From Archangium lipolyticum (lineage in GTDB: Bacteria; Myxococcota; Myxococcia; Myxococcales; Myxococcaceae), in the NCBI RefSeq assembly GCF_024623785.1, contig NZ_JANKBZ010000022.1:124001-188000 (forward strand): a DNA stretch of 64,000 nt, in the 5' to 3' direction. Every line of letters begins with the position of its first letter. The first letter of the stretch is position 1. The position numbers were made by a program, and so were the translations under genes. The notes beneath the pieces were generated by a model. That model saw only the letters and a program-made list of their open reading frames with translations, did not search any database and was not told where the DNA came from. Below are positions 25,035 through 34,118 of this stretch, in pieces.

Positions 25035-26467
25035 GCCTCCGAAGCGCGAGGGTGCTGAGGGTCTCCGCCGAGGAGTGGCGGGCCCTGGTGCGAAACCGGG
25101 TGGCGATGATCGCCAGTCTCACGCTTGCGGCCCTGAGCGTGACCTCGGCCATCCTGGGAATGGAGCAGCGTAACGCCACGGAGGCGGCCAGGGCCCGCTA
25201 TCAGGCCACGGCGGACGAGGCGTTCGACGCTCAGCCGGACCGCCATCCGCACCGGATGGTGCACTATGGACAATTCGTCTTCCGGCCGCTCTCGGCGCTG
25301 GCTTTCTTCGATCCGGGGGTGGACGGCTTCACCGGTAACACGGTGTTCCTGGAGGGGCACAGGCAGAACAGCGCCAACTTCAGCGAAGCGCGGCAATCCT
25401 CGCTGCTGCTGCGGTTCGGCCAGCTGACGCCGGCCTTCGTGCTGCAGACCCTGGCGCCACTGCTCATCATCTTCCTTGCCTTCGGTGCCATCGCGCGGGA
25501 GCGCGAGCAGGGAACCCTGCGGCTGCTCCTGGCCCAGGGATTGCGGCCGTCCGAGCTCGCCGCGGGCAAGCTGTTGGCTCATGCCGGTGTGGTGGCCGCG
25601 GTCGCCGCGCCGGCCCTTCTGGTGCTGGCGATCGCGGCACTCGCCGGCTGGGCGCCGCCAGTCCCAAGCCTGCTGATGGTATCCGGCTATCTTGTCTATC
25701 TGACCATCTGGGCGGTCGCGGCCCTGTTCGTGTCGCTGCTGGTGCGGCGCGCCCGGGACGCTCTGCTCATCCTGGTCGCGGCCTGGATGGGGGGCGTCAT
25801 CCTCGCTCCGCGGATCCTTCCCGAGATCGCGGTGGCGCGGATTCCGACGCCGACGCGTATCGAGACGGACGTGGCGATCCATCGTGAGCTCAAGCAGATC
25901 GGCGACAGCCACAATCCGGACGACCCCTACTTCTCCGAGTTCAAGGCGAAGACCCTCGCTAGATATGGCGTCGAGAAGGTCGAGGAGTTGCCAGTCCAAT
26001 GGGCGGGTCTGGTCGGCATGGAAGGAGAGCGCCTGACGAGCGGCCTGTTCGACCGCTACGCGCGGGAAGCCTTCGCAAGAGAGGCCGAGCAGAACCGGCT
26101 CGTGCGCCAGTTCGGTGTCCTCAGCCCGCTCATCGCCGTGCGCCAGCTCTCCATGAGCCTGGCCGCCACCGACACCGAGAGCCACCAGGACTTCCTCGAG
26201 CAGGTGGAGCAACACCGCTATCGCTTCGTCCAGGCGCTGAACCTCATGCAGGTGATGAAGATCCCCAACCGGAACGCCGGAGAGGACCCCCGGATATCCG
26301 CCGATCATTGGAAGACGTTGCCGAGCTTCACCTATCGGGCGCCGGACGTGCTCCAGCTCGCGAGCGAACGGATCCGGGCCAACCTTCTGGTTCTGGTCTG
26401 CTGGCTGGCGGTCTTTCTCGTGGGTTGCGGTCTGGCGGCCCGTCGTCTGGAGGAGGCCGCGCGATGA
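25031..26467 (+). CDS. ABC-2 permease, DUF3526 type (first)
   Basis: 478 residues. One membrane helix near the N-terminus (VAMIASLTLAALSVTSAILG), a large external loop of about 110 residues, then a block of helices (LQTLAPLLIIFLAFGAIAREREQGTLRLLLAQG is the usual ABC-2 coupling region; then AVAAPALLVLAIAALAG, LTIWAVAALFVSLLV, ALLILVAAWMGGVIL). A second extracytoplasmic loop and a last helix (LLVLVCWLAVFLVGCGLAARRLEEAAR) follow. This arrangement matches the DUF3526 permease group, which usually occurs as pairs. The exported substrate is unknown. ATGA overlaps at both ends. Confidence 0.88.
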   Translation: MSLRSARVLRVSAEEWRALVRNRVAMIASLTLAALSVTSAILGMEQRNATEAARARYQATADEAFDAQPDRHPHRMVHYGQFVFRPLSALAFFDPGVDGFTGNTVFLEGHRQNSANFSEARQSSLLLRFGQLTPAFVLQTLAPLLIIFLAFGAIAREREQGTLRLLLAQGLRPSELAAGKLLAHAGVVAAVAAPALLVLAIAALAGWAPPVPSLLMVSGYLVYLTIWAVAALFVSLLVRRARDALLILVAAWMGGVILAPRILPEIAVARIPTPTRIETDVAIHRELKQIGDSHNPDDPYFSEFKAKTLARYGVEKVEELPVQWAGLVGMEGERLTSGLFDRYAREAFAREAEQNRLVRQFGVLSPLIAVRQLSMSLAATDTESHQDFLEQVEQHRYRFVQALNLMQVMKIPNRNAGEDPRISADHWKTLPSFTYRAPDVLQLASERIRANLLVLVCWLAVFLVGCGLAARRLEEAAR

Positions 26468-27837
26468 GTGCCTGGAAAGCTGATTTCAGATTGCTGTTCC
26501 GGGCACCGTTGAGTGTGGGCGCGCTCCTGCTGCTCTTCATCCTGTCCGCCCTGTCGGTGGCGGCGGGCCTCGCGGCGACCGCTCGGCAGGAGGCCGTCAT
26601 CGACCGGGTGGAAGCCGCTCAGCGGATGGATCTGGCCTCGGTGGCCAAGGATCATGGCAAGCCCGACGGCAACGCGGGCTCCGCTGCCTACTACACCTTC
26701 CATCTCACCTCGGACCCGCCGTCGCCCCTGGCCTTCGCCGCACTTGGCCAGCGGGATGTGCAGCCCTATGTCCTGCGGGTGCGGCTGCTGGGCCTGCAGT
26801 CACAGCTCTACGAATCCGAGACCTTGAACCCGGAGCTCGCGCTTCCAGGCGCCTTCGACTTCGCCTTCGTGCTGATCTACCTGGCTCCGTTGATCATCAT
26901 CGCCCTGATGCACGACTTGGTGTCGGGCGAACGTGAGGCGGGGCGGCTCCGGCTTCTGGTCTCCTTGCCGGCGTCCGGTCGTGGGGTGTGGATGCGTCGC
27001 AGTGCCCTGCGCTATCTGCTGGTCCTGGGCGCCCTGCTCGTGCCGTTCGTGATCGGCGCCGCGCTCACCAGGGCCCCGGTGGCGGGGACCTTCGCGATCG
27101 CCCTGGCGACGGCGCTCTATGTGGCGTTCTGGTTGGGGCTGGCGCTTCGTGTCACCACCTGGGGCCGGAGCTCGGCGGCCAACGGCGCCGCGCTGGTCGG
27201 ATGTTGGATCGTGCTGACCCTGCTGGCGCCCGCGCTGGCCAACGCAGTGATCTCCCGTGCCATCCCCGTGGCCAAGGGCATCGACCTGACCCTGGCCCAG
27301 CGCGAGCTGGTGCACCGCGCCTGGGACATCCCCAAGGAGGAGACCTTCCGTCCCTTCTTCGCCAAACATCCGGAGTGGCGCGACACGCCGCCGGTACCCG
27401 GTCGCTTCCATTGGAAGTGGTACTACGCCATGCACGAGGTGGGCGATGACGGGGTCGCAACCGAGGTCACGGAATACCGCCGGAGCCTGACGGCCCGCGA
27501 GGTGTGGACCGCCCGGCTCGGCTGGTTCCTACCGGCGGCCGCCGTGCAGACCATCCTCCACAGGACCGCGGACAGCGACCTGTGGGCGCATCTGGCGTAC
27601 CAGCGCAGCATCGAACAATTTCACACGCGGCTTCGTGACTTCTACTACCCGTACATGTTCCATGAACGGCCGTTCCAGATGGCCGACTTCGAGCAGATGC
27701 CCCGCTACCAGCCCAGGCCGTCGAGCGCCTCCCTGCCGATGTCACCGATGGTCGGGCTGCTGGTGCTGGCGGCACTCGTCTCCGGGGCCGCCGTCACCGG
27801 CGTGCGGACCCTGTCGTCGTCAGCGGCCCGGGAGTGA
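26464..27837 (+). CDS. ABC-2 permease, DUF3526 type (second)
   Basis: 457 residues with the same plan as the first permease: N-terminal helix (VGALLLLFILSALSVAAGLAA), a loop of about 100 residues, helices starting FDFAFVLIYLAPLIIIALMHDLVSGEREAGRLRLLVSLP, then LLVLGALLVPFVIGAA, FAIALATALYVAFWLGLAL and CWIVLTLLAPALANAVI. A second loop and a final helix (VGLLVLAALVSGAAV) end the protein. The two permeases probably form a heterodimer with two copies of the ATPase. It ends 21 bp from the convergent desaturase stop. Confidence 0.88.
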   Translation: MSAWKADFRLLFRAPLSVGALLLLFILSALSVAAGLAATARQEAVIDRVEAAQRMDLASVAKDHGKPDGNAGSAAYYTFHLTSDPPSPLAFAALGQRDVQPYVLRVRLLGLQSQLYESETLNPELALPGAFDFAFVLIYLAPLIIIALMHDLVSGEREAGRLRLLVSLPASGRGVWMRRSALRYLLVLGALLVPFVIGAALTRAPVAGTFAIALATALYVAFWLGLALRVTTWGRSSAANGAALVGCWIVLTLLAPALANAVISRAIPVAKGIDLTLAQRELVHRAWDIPKEETFRPFFAKHPEWRDTPPVPGRFHWKWYYAMHEVGDDGVATEVTEYRRSLTAREVWTARLGWFLPAAAVQTILHRTADSDLWAHLAYQRSIEQFHTRLRDFYYPYMFHERPFQMADFEQMPRYQPRPSSASLPMSPMVGLLVLAALVSGAAVTGVRTLSSSAARE

Positions 27838-27858
27838 GCAGGCGGGGCCTGGTGATGA

Positions 27859-28806
27859 TTACACATACGACGTGTAACGCGAGCGCCCCGTCGCATGTGC
27901 ATAGGCGCCGCGCACCGTGGTCTCGATGGGGATGCCCTCCCGCTCGAAGAAGCCCTGTTCGGCCAGGTAGCGATGGACCGAGGGCAGGCGGTAGCAGGGG
28001 ATGGCGGGATAGAGGTGGTGCTCCAGGTGGAAGTTGTTTCCCATGAAGAGCACCGTCATGAACTTCGAGGAGCACGTGCGGGCATCCCGGCCCTGTCCCA
28101 CCCCCGTCCCCGCGTGCTCCACGTAGGGCCTTGGGCCGCTGAAGAAGAACCCCAGCACGTGCGGCAGCAGGATGCCCACCAGCCCCGCCAGCGGGCTCCG
28201 CACGGTGATGGTCACGTACACCGACAACCACAGCAGAGCGCAGGCGATGTTCACCCACGCGAGTGCCCGTAGCTCCGCGGGCCGGAACGGCACGACGTGG
28301 GGGAAGTCCAGCTCCCGGCCGAGGGCCACCTCGAGCAGGTTCCGCAGGAAGACGCGGTTCGCCCGAGCCCGCCCCAGGAGGAGCCGCCGCCCCAGCGTCT
28401 GGTAGCGCGAGAAGATGCGCCAATCCGGATCCTCGGGCCGGTTGGTGTACCGGTGGTGCACCCAGTGCGTCGGCCCCACGCCCACCTGGAAGAAGGACAG
28501 CACCATCGAGGAGAAGAAGATGCCCAGCAGGGCACTGATGTACCGGTTGCGGTGCAGGTTGAAGTGGAACCCCTCATGTCCCACCCACCCCAGCAGGTGG
28601 ATCCCCTGCTGCGCCACGAGCAGGAGGGCCAGCACGCCGGGGATGCGCAGGGCCAGCGCCACCGGGCTCGATACGAGCTTCACGGCCAGCCACGCGGGAA
28701 CGACGAACAGCCCCACCGCGTAGCCGATGCAGCTGGCCGCGCCCACGAGTGACGGGGTGTACAGCTCGCGCGGCAGGCGTGGAAGCGCCGGGGCCGTGTC
28801 GCTCAT
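27859..28806 (-). CDS. Membrane fatty acid desaturase
   Basis: 315 residues with the three histidine boxes of di-iron membrane desaturases: GHEGFH, HWVHH and HLEHHLYP. Four or so membrane helices are seen (SLVGAASCIGYAVGLFVVPAWLAV, IPGVLALLLVAQQGI, ALLGIFFSSMVLSFF, NIACALLWLSVYVTI). It should introduce a double bond or hydroxyl into an acyl chain. It is the last gene of a five-gene operon and its start overlaps the stop of the alpha/beta hydrolase gene (ATGA). The longer open frame upstream lies inside that hydrolase gene and was not used. Confidence 0.9.
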   Translation of the reverse strand: MSDTAPALPRLPRELYTPSLVGAASCIGYAVGLFVVPAWLAVKLVSSPVALALRIPGVLALLLVAQQGIHLLGWVGHEGFHFNLHRNRYISALLGIFFSSMVLSFFQVGVGPTHWVHHRYTNRPEDPDWRIFSRYQTLGRRLLLGRARANRVFLRNLLEVALGRELDFPHVVPFRPAELRALAWVNIACALLWLSVYVTITVRSPLAGLVGILLPHVLGFFFSGPRPYVEHAGTGVGQGRDARTCSSKFMTVLFMGNNFHLEHHLYPAIPCYRLPSVHRYLAEQGFFEREGIPIETTVRGAYAHATGRSRYTSYV

Positions 28807-29717
28807 GGCCGGCCCTCCGTCCGCGGGTCCTGGCCGGCGCCTGCCTCCCCCGCGAGCACCTCCCCCACCCACCCCGCGATACGCGCCGCCACGGGCGCAC
28901 CGTGGCGTACCCAGCGGAAGTGATCCAAGTGCGCCCCCCCGGCATCGGACTGCGTGAAGTGCCACCGCACCACCCGGGCCCGCGGCATCTTCCCGGACAG
29001 ATGCTCCACCGCTGCCGGTGGCGCCAGCGAATCCCCATCCACGGAGATGGCCAGCACCGGCCGCTCCACCCGGGCGAGCAGCGCCTCGAAGTCCTGCGCG
29101 GCCCCGGAGAGCACGTAGCGCCCCCTTCTCGCCTGGCGCGCCCAGTCCTGTATCACCCGGACCGACTCGTTATCCGCGAACCGCAGCCTCCGCCCTGGGA
29201 AGTACCCCCACACCGCGGCGATGACCGCCGCGAGCTGCGTGCCGAGCAGCACCTTCACACCGCCCAGTGCCCCGTAGTTCCGGTAGTACACCGAAGAGGC
29301 CGCCACGAGGACGAGCCCTCGTACTCCCTCGCCCTCCAGGCCCAGGTAGAGCGAGCCGAGCTGCCCGCCCAGGCTGTGCCCCACCAGGAACAGGGGGCTG
29401 TCCTGGAAGGCCGCGCGCACCGCCCGCACCACCGCCCCCAGGTCCCGCGCCACCATCTCGTAGTAGCCGAAGTCCGTCCCCCGGCCCACGCGTACGGAAC
29501 TCGCCCCGTGCCCGCGCAGGTCACTCGTGACGACGTGGAAACCCCGCCGGTGCAGCTCGAGCGCGAACGGCTCGTAGTACCGCGCTGGGACTCCCATCGC
29601 CGGCAGGCACAGGAGGACCGGTGCCCCCCTTCCCTCCTCCTGCTCGAAGATCTCCAGTTCCAGCCGCGTACCATCCTCCACCGGCACGACCTCGCTCCTG
29701 CGCACCACGTCGACCAT
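28803..29717 (-). CDS. Alpha/beta hydrolase
   Basis: 304 residues. Oxyanion region LLCLPAMGVPARYY, nucleophile elbow GHSLGG, an acid in AISVDGDSLAPP and a His in GGAHLDHFRW complete the triad. The DLRGHGAS segment is typical of the family. The substrate is not known; in this operon it may release or trim an acyl product (thioesterase or lactonase role). The gene overlaps the desaturase by 4 bp and follows the radical SAM gene by 19 bp. Confidence 0.9.
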   Translation of the reverse strand: MVDVVRRSEVVPVEDGTRLELEIFEQEEGRGAPVLLCLPAMGVPARYYEPFALELHRRGFHVVTSDLRGHGASSVRVGRGTDFGYYEMVARDLGAVVRAVRAAFQDSPLFLVGHSLGGQLGSLYLGLEGEGVRGLVLVAASSVYYRNYGALGGVKVLLGTQLAAVIAAVWGYFPGRRLRFADNESVRVIQDWARQARRGRYVLSGAAQDFEALLARVERPVLAISVDGDSLAPPAAVEHLSGKMPRARVVRWHFTQSDAGGAHLDHFRWVRHGAPVAARIAGWVGEVLAGEAGAGQDPRTEGRP

Positions 29718-29736
29718 CGAGCCCCCCCTTCCCTGG

Positions 29737-31212
29737 CTACTTCATCAGCTTCGGGTACTTGTCGATGTGCTTCGCGATGAACCGGGTCGCCTTGTTCACC
29801 TTGAAGCGATCCTCTCGATCGAAGTGGCTCTCCTTCTCCGAGATGACCTTCAGGAGGACCTTCCCCTGCAGGTTCAGCGAACGCTCCATGTAGTCCGTCT
29901 GCAGGTTGCCGTGCCAGATGACGCCCAGCTTGTTGACGACGTACCGGTCCTCCTGCTCCTCCACGCACCCCACCTCGATGTGCGAGCGCAGGACGTCCTC
30001 CACCTGCTCGAAGTGCTCCACGTCCGAGTAGCGGGCGAGCAGCTCCTTGGAGAGTTCCTTGTAACGCGGGAACATCACCATGATCCGGTCCAGCACTCCG
30101 CCCCGTCCGATGCTCTGCAGCGTCTGCGTGGACGCCCCGTACTGGTCGATGTTGTTCATCCAGACATCGACCTTGTCCGGGTTGATGGACACCATGTCCT
30201 TGATGTTGCCGCGCGCCGCGCAGCCGATGCCGATGATGTCCTGCCGCGCGCAGTGCGCCGTCTGGTACATGCTGCGCTGGGGCTTGCGCGAGTACGTCTC
30301 GGCGATGGTGTTGTGGTAGCCGTTCTCCAGCAGGTAGTCATACAGGTGCTCGCGCATCCGCAGGAGCTGCCAGATGCTCCCCGGCTGTGGCACCCGCCCG
30401 TCGAGGATGAGCTTGTGCAGCGGCCGGTACGGCAGGTACACCGTCCCGAATGCGTCGATCTCGTCCGGCCGGTAGTGCGCCACCAGCGTCGCCAGCTCCT
30501 CCTGGAAGCCCACCAGCGACTGCCCCGGCAGGTCATACATGAGGTCGACGCAGCGGTCGCCCTTGTACCCCAGCTTCTCCAGCCCCTCGAACACCGCGTC
30601 CACGTCGCTCGGAGAGTCCCACCGGCCTATCTTCTTGTGGATCTCCGGGTTGAGCGTCTCGATGCCGAACGTCACGCGGTCGAAGCCGTAGTCGTGGATG
30701 ACCTTCAGCAGGTCCGGCTTGCGCAGCGTGCGCGGCTCGCCCGTGAAAGTCTTCTCGATGGTGTCGAACCCCGGCACGACCTTCGCCAGGTGCCCGAACA
30801 GCCGCTCCACCGCCGAGACCGGGAGCGTGGAGGGGCTTCCCCCCCCAATGTAGATGGCCGTGAACCTCCGCGCCTGCACGTAGGGGAGCGACAGGTAGTA
30901 GTCGATCTCCTTGAGGAGGTAGTCCGTGTATCGCTGTAGCCGCTCCTCGTCCTGCCAGGGATAGTGGTTCTTGTTGAAGTTGCAGTAATGGCAGAACGAC
31001 TGACAGTACGGCACGTGGATGTACATCATCAGCTCGTCGTTCAGCGCCCCCCCCGGGTCCCGCAGCGAGCGCAGGTTCTCGTCCACCTGCTCGCGCGAGA
31101 CCCGATCCCAATCCATCGTGGCGAAGTTGGGCATGATGTAGTGGGAGATCGCCAGGAGCTTCTTGAACGGCACTTCATGGCTGGCCTCCGGCCCCAGATA
31201 GTATTTCCGCAT
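29737..31212 (-). CDS. HemN-like radical SAM enzyme
   Basis: 491 residues. The [4Fe-4S] motif is C70-x3-C74-x2-C77 in YIHVPYCQSFCHYCNFNK. Also seen are YIGGGSPSTLP (SAM-binding GGGxP-like), FTGEPRTLRKPDL, GIETLNPEIHKKIGR and DLMYDLPGQS. These are HemN/HutW-like features. HemN itself is coproporphyrinogen dehydrogenase, but relatives act as cyclopropanases and methyltransferases, and the lack of other heme genes here favours a special role. AAGGAGAGG precedes the ATG. Third gene of the AfsA operon, 47 bp after the FAD protein gene. Confidence 0.9.
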   Translation of the reverse strand: MRKYYLGPEASHEVPFKKLLAISHYIMPNFATMDWDRVSREQVDENLRSLRDPGGALNDELMMYIHVPYCQSFCHYCNFNKNHYPWQDEERLQRYTDYLLKEIDYYLSLPYVQARRFTAIYIGGGSPSTLPVSAVERLFGHLAKVVPGFDTIEKTFTGEPRTLRKPDLLKVIHDYGFDRVTFGIETLNPEIHKKIGRWDSPSDVDAVFEGLEKLGYKGDRCVDLMYDLPGQSLVGFQEELATLVAHYRPDEIDAFGTVYLPYRPLHKLILDGRVPQPGSIWQLLRMREHLYDYLLENGYHNTIAETYSRKPQRSMYQTAHCARQDIIGIGCAARGNIKDMVSINPDKVDVWMNNIDQYGASTQTLQSIGRGGVLDRIMVMFPRYKELSKELLARYSDVEHFEQVEDVLRSHIEVGCVEEQEDRYVVNKLGVIWHGNLQTDYMERSLNLQGKVLLKVISEKESHFDREDRFKVNKATRFIAKHIDKYPKLMK

Positions 31213-31259
31213 CCGTCCTCTCCTTTGCTTGCACTCGTCAGGTGGGGCGCCAGCGCAGC

Positions 31260-32561
31260 TCACTGGCTCCTCAGCATCCGCCCCGCGGATTCCTTCGCCG
31301 CGCGGAAGCAGGCCTCGATGGAGGAGCCCCGCAGGTAGTCCCCGGCGAGCTGGAGGCCGCGGAGCCTCCCCAGGCCAGCATCCAGCTCGCGCCGCAGGCG
31401 GGCATGGTGGGGCGAGTAGGCGCACAATCCCGGCTCGAAGCGCCGCGCGACGTAGGCCACCCGCTCGGCGGGGTGGACGGGGAAGTGGCGGCCGAGCAGC
31501 TCCTCCCCCGCGCGCAGCAGCGCCTCCGCGTCCGCCCCGGCCTCCAGGGCCCGGCGTGCGGTGCGCCCGCTGAACGTGTAGCGCACCACGTCCAGGGCGT
31601 TGATGCCGTATGCCCCCGCGTTGCTCAGCGGGTGCTCCGGGCCGAAGACGAGCGCGCGGGTGGAGTGGGAGAAGACCTCCCGCGCGTACCGGGCCACCAC
31701 CACCAGCACCGGGAAGTAGCGCACGTGGCCGAGAGCCTGGGCCAGACCCGGCTCGTGCGGAGCCAGCAGCGCGGCGCTGGTGTGCGCGGGCATGGCGAGC
31801 ACCACCCCATCACACGTGCGCTCCTCGCGGGCGCCCCCAGGCCCCTCCAGCTCCAGGGCCGCTACGCGCCCGCCCCGCACCACCAGCCCTCGGGCGCGAG
31901 TGCCTCGCGTCACCCGCACAGTCTTCGCGAAGCGATCGAAGAGGGCCCGCATGCCGCGCTTCGGCTGCTCGTACGTGTCCAGCAGCATCCGGAGGTTGGT
32001 GCCAACGTTGCCGGGGAAGACCTCGTCCGGCTCGGCGCCATTCATCCGGACCACCATGGGGCGGAGCACGGCCTCGCTGAAGGCCTCGCTGAAGTACGCG
32101 CTCAGCGGGCGATCATCCCGGCGCTCGCCGAGGACATCGAAGCGGACGGAGCCCAGGTAGCCATTCTCCGGGAGAGAGACCGCGCGCGCGCAGAGCGTGG
32201 CGAAGCGGAGCAGGTCCGAGGGAGGACCGGCCCGCATCAGCTCCCGCACACTGCTCCACCGGCGCGAGCTGTCCACGGTCATCAACCGGCCGTTGGGCCG
32301 CACGCGCGAGGAGTTGATGCCGAATGGCTCGAAGTCCGTCTCCCCCATCTTCCGCGCGAACTCGCGGAAGAGGTGGTAGCGCCGGCCGATGTTCTTGCCC
32401 CCCAGCTCGATGGGCTGGCCGTCGAGCAGCGCTGGCGCCACGCGCCCGCCCAGCGTGTCCTCCTGCTCGACGAGCTCCACCTCGGCCCCTTCCTGCCGGA
32501 GATAGTGTGCCGCGGCGATGCCGGATACTCCGCCCCCCACCACCACATAGCGCTTCGTCAT
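31260..32561 (-). CDS. FAD-dependent amine oxidase / protoporphyrinogen oxidase-like protein
   Basis: 433 residues. FAD motif YVVVGGGVSGIAAAHYLRQEGAEVELVEQEDTLGGRV at the N-terminus, and the C-terminal FAD-contact block LAGDYLRGSSIEACFRAAKESAGRML. This is the layout of flavin amine oxidases, phytoene-desaturase-type and protoporphyrinogen-oxidase-type enzymes. A middle region (PLSAYFSEAFSEAVLRPMVVRMNGAEPDEVF) matches none that I can name. It probably oxidises or isomerises an intermediate made by the neighbouring AfsA-like protein. It starts 5 bp after the AfsA-like gene ends. Confidence 0.87.
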   Translation of the reverse strand: MTKRYVVVGGGVSGIAAAHYLRQEGAEVELVEQEDTLGGRVAPALLDGQPIELGGKNIGRRYHLFREFARKMGETDFEPFGINSSRVRPNGRLMTVDSSRRWSSVRELMRAGPPSDLLRFATLCARAVSLPENGYLGSVRFDVLGERRDDRPLSAYFSEAFSEAVLRPMVVRMNGAEPDEVFPGNVGTNLRMLLDTYEQPKRGMRALFDRFAKTVRVTRGTRARGLVVRGGRVAALELEGPGGAREERTCDGVVLAMPAHTSAALLAPHEPGLAQALGHVRYFPVLVVVARYAREVFSHSTRALVFGPEHPLSNAGAYGINALDVVRYTFSGRTARRALEAGADAEALLRAGEELLGRHFPVHPAERVAYVARRFEPGLCAYSPHHARLRRELDAGLGRLRGLQLAGDYLRGSSIEACFRAAKESAGRMLRSQ

Positions 32562-32566
32562 GGGCT

Positions 32567-33217
32567 TCACTCCGCGGCGGGGGCCGTCATCGGGAGGGAA
32601 GCGGCCGGCCCATCCTCCGGCCGCAGCCGGCGCCGGAGCCGCTCCAGGGTCCGCCGGTCGTACACGCTCCAGCTCCCCTCCATCGAGCCGAGGAGCTCGC
32701 CCCGCTGGATGAAGAGCCCCGCCTGGCGCATCGACATGAGGCGCCCCCGCCGGTACACCTTCTCGCGCACGGCCGAGTACACGAAGACGGGCTCGCCCAG
32801 CTCCGCGAAACGGCGGAAGCGGGCATTCACGTCGTTGAGCACGAACATGGCGTCCAGCGGTACCCCGTAGAACAGGTGCGTCACCGCCAGCCCGAGCTGC
32901 CGACCTGCCTCCATGAGCATCATCCCCGGGACGTGGTCCTGCGGGTGCTCGAAGTGGTACGGGTGGGTCGGGTCGAAGATGAGCTGCGCCGCGAGCTCGT
33001 CTGGCCGTGCCTCCGAGACGCGTTCGAGTCGGGCAATGAAGACGTTGCGTGGATCTCTCTTGTGGACCAGGTGCTGTGGAATCTGGAGCCGGGCGGAAGG
33101 GTCGAACGTCTCCACCCACTCCGTCAGCTTCTCGAGCACTCCCGCGGGGACCGCGTCCAGCACCCCCGGAGCGTCCCGTCCGTCAACCCCATCTCCGATG
33201 ATCATGGCTTCTTGCAT
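32567..33217 (-). CDS. AfsA-like hotdog protein (single domain)
   Basis: 216 residues. The AfsA hot-dog motifs are clear: HLVHKRDPRNVFIA (His52, Lys53), then HPYHFEHPQDHVPGMMLMEAGRQ with the catalytic-type Glu103 and the R-Q pair. AfsA proteins condense a beta-ketoacyl thioester with dihydroxyacetone phosphate on the way to butyrolactone autoregulators, and normally carry two such domains in about 300 residues; here there is one. It is the first gene of the operon. A second in-frame ATG follows four codons later. Confidence 0.85.
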   Translation of the reverse strand: MQEAMIIGDGVDGRDAPGVLDAVPAGVLEKLTEWVETFDPSARLQIPQHLVHKRDPRNVFIARLERVSEARPDELAAQLIFDPTHPYHFEHPQDHVPGMMLMEAGRQLGLAVTHLFYGVPLDAMFVLNDVNARFRRFAELGEPVFVYSAVREKVYRRGRLMSMRQAGLFIQRGELLGSMEGSWSVYDRRTLERLRRRLRPEDGPAASLPMTAPAAE

Positions 33218-33377
33218 ACAGACACCATCCGTCAGTGTGGCTTGTTCGCGGGATCGGCCCAGCGCATTCCGAGGCCAACTGGATGGACATGGCTGCGACC
33301 CGATGTGACGCGACGGCCCGGCTGAGAAGAGCCCCCTGGTTCTCGGCTAGCAGGCCAAGGGAGCGCGGAAGGCGTCA
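33218..33377. other. Upstream region of the AfsA operon
   Basis: Non-coding. It should hold the promoter of the five-gene minus-strand operon. I see no consensus -35/-10 pair; a sigma-54-like TGGCC...TGC candidate has the wrong spacing by one base. Confidence 0.4.
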
Positions 33378-33640
33378 GATTGCTACAGCAGCCCGCCGCC
33401 CGGTCCTTCCGGGCGATGAGCAGCAACACCCCGCCGTCGCGCCCGGCGTGGCCGATGCTCCACGCGAGGAAGAGCTCGTTGGCGAAGGCCCGTGGGTGGC
33501 GCTCGTCCGTCGAGTCCACCACCACGAAGAGCTGCCCGGCCCCCACCGCGTCCACCTCCCGGGCCCACTGGTTCACCGTGACCACCGCCACGGCGGACAG
33601 CTTCCCAGTGGTGTCCACCAGCCAGGTCCCCGGTGGCGGC
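33378..33640 (-). pseudogene. TPM-domain protein fragment
   Basis: On the minus strand the segment reads WLVDTTGKLSAVAVVTVNQW followed by GQLFVVVDSTDERHPRAFANELF and WSIGHAGRDGGVLLLIARKDR, the core of a TPM (YgcG/Psb32-like) domain. There is no signal peptide or start before it and the frame runs into unrelated low-complexity sequence after it, so both ends are missing. It is a decayed remnant. Confidence 0.5.
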
Positions 33641-33719
33641 CAGGGACCGGCTTGCGCGCAGCCCAGGCGGCACCCGTCAGCAACCCTCCTCCGCCCCTCG
33701 GGCGCCCGCCCGCTGCCCT

Positions 33720-33829
33720 TAACAGTGCCCCAATCCCTCCTACCCAACACCGAGTTGGAGTTGCGCCTGCGCAAGGCGATGCGCCAGCGGTTTGGCCGCA
33801 CCAGCGAGAAGCTACCCGCTGCGACCTGA
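33720..33829 (+). pseudogene. Possible IS66-type transposase N-terminal remnant
   Basis: The frame ends with ELELRLRKAMRQRFGRTSEKL and then a stop. The phrase FGRxSEKL is characteristic of the N-terminal region of IS66 transposases. Nothing else of the transposase follows. Evidence rests on this short motif. Confidence 0.35.
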
Positions 33830-34118
33830 ACGCCGCTCCTCCCGGCCAGGCTGGCGGCGCGCTCGTTATCACATCTACATCGCCTCGCCGCACCAATCCA
33901 CTGAGCGGATACGTTAGCACCAAGTCTCTCGGCAGAGCTCAAGGGCGTCTCCACATGCCATTTCGGCCTCGGGGGTGATGCGTGTGACAGGCACCGCGCA
34001 ATGACAGCATTCAAAGTGCGACTTGCAACAGCGCGAGACTACCGACGATGTCGGAAGGAGCTGCCGCAGGGGTAGATAGACTGGCTGTGGATTCATCCGC
34101 ACAAGGAGAGTCACACTC
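33830..34118. other. Non-coding stretch in the accessory strip
   Basis: 289 bp with no supported gene on either strand. It contains the promoter of the secreted-protein gene that follows; no repeat or RNA recognised. Confidence 0.4.

Noticed and set aside
33240-33290. A sigma-54 promoter upstream of the AfsA operon (minus strand TGGCCTCGGAATGC)
   Set aside because: GG and GC are 11, not 12, bases apart.
33232-34014. Full-length 260-residue minus-strand gene
   Set aside because: Only the TPM-like middle part is protein-like; the start region and tail are low-complexity, so a fragment is the better reading.
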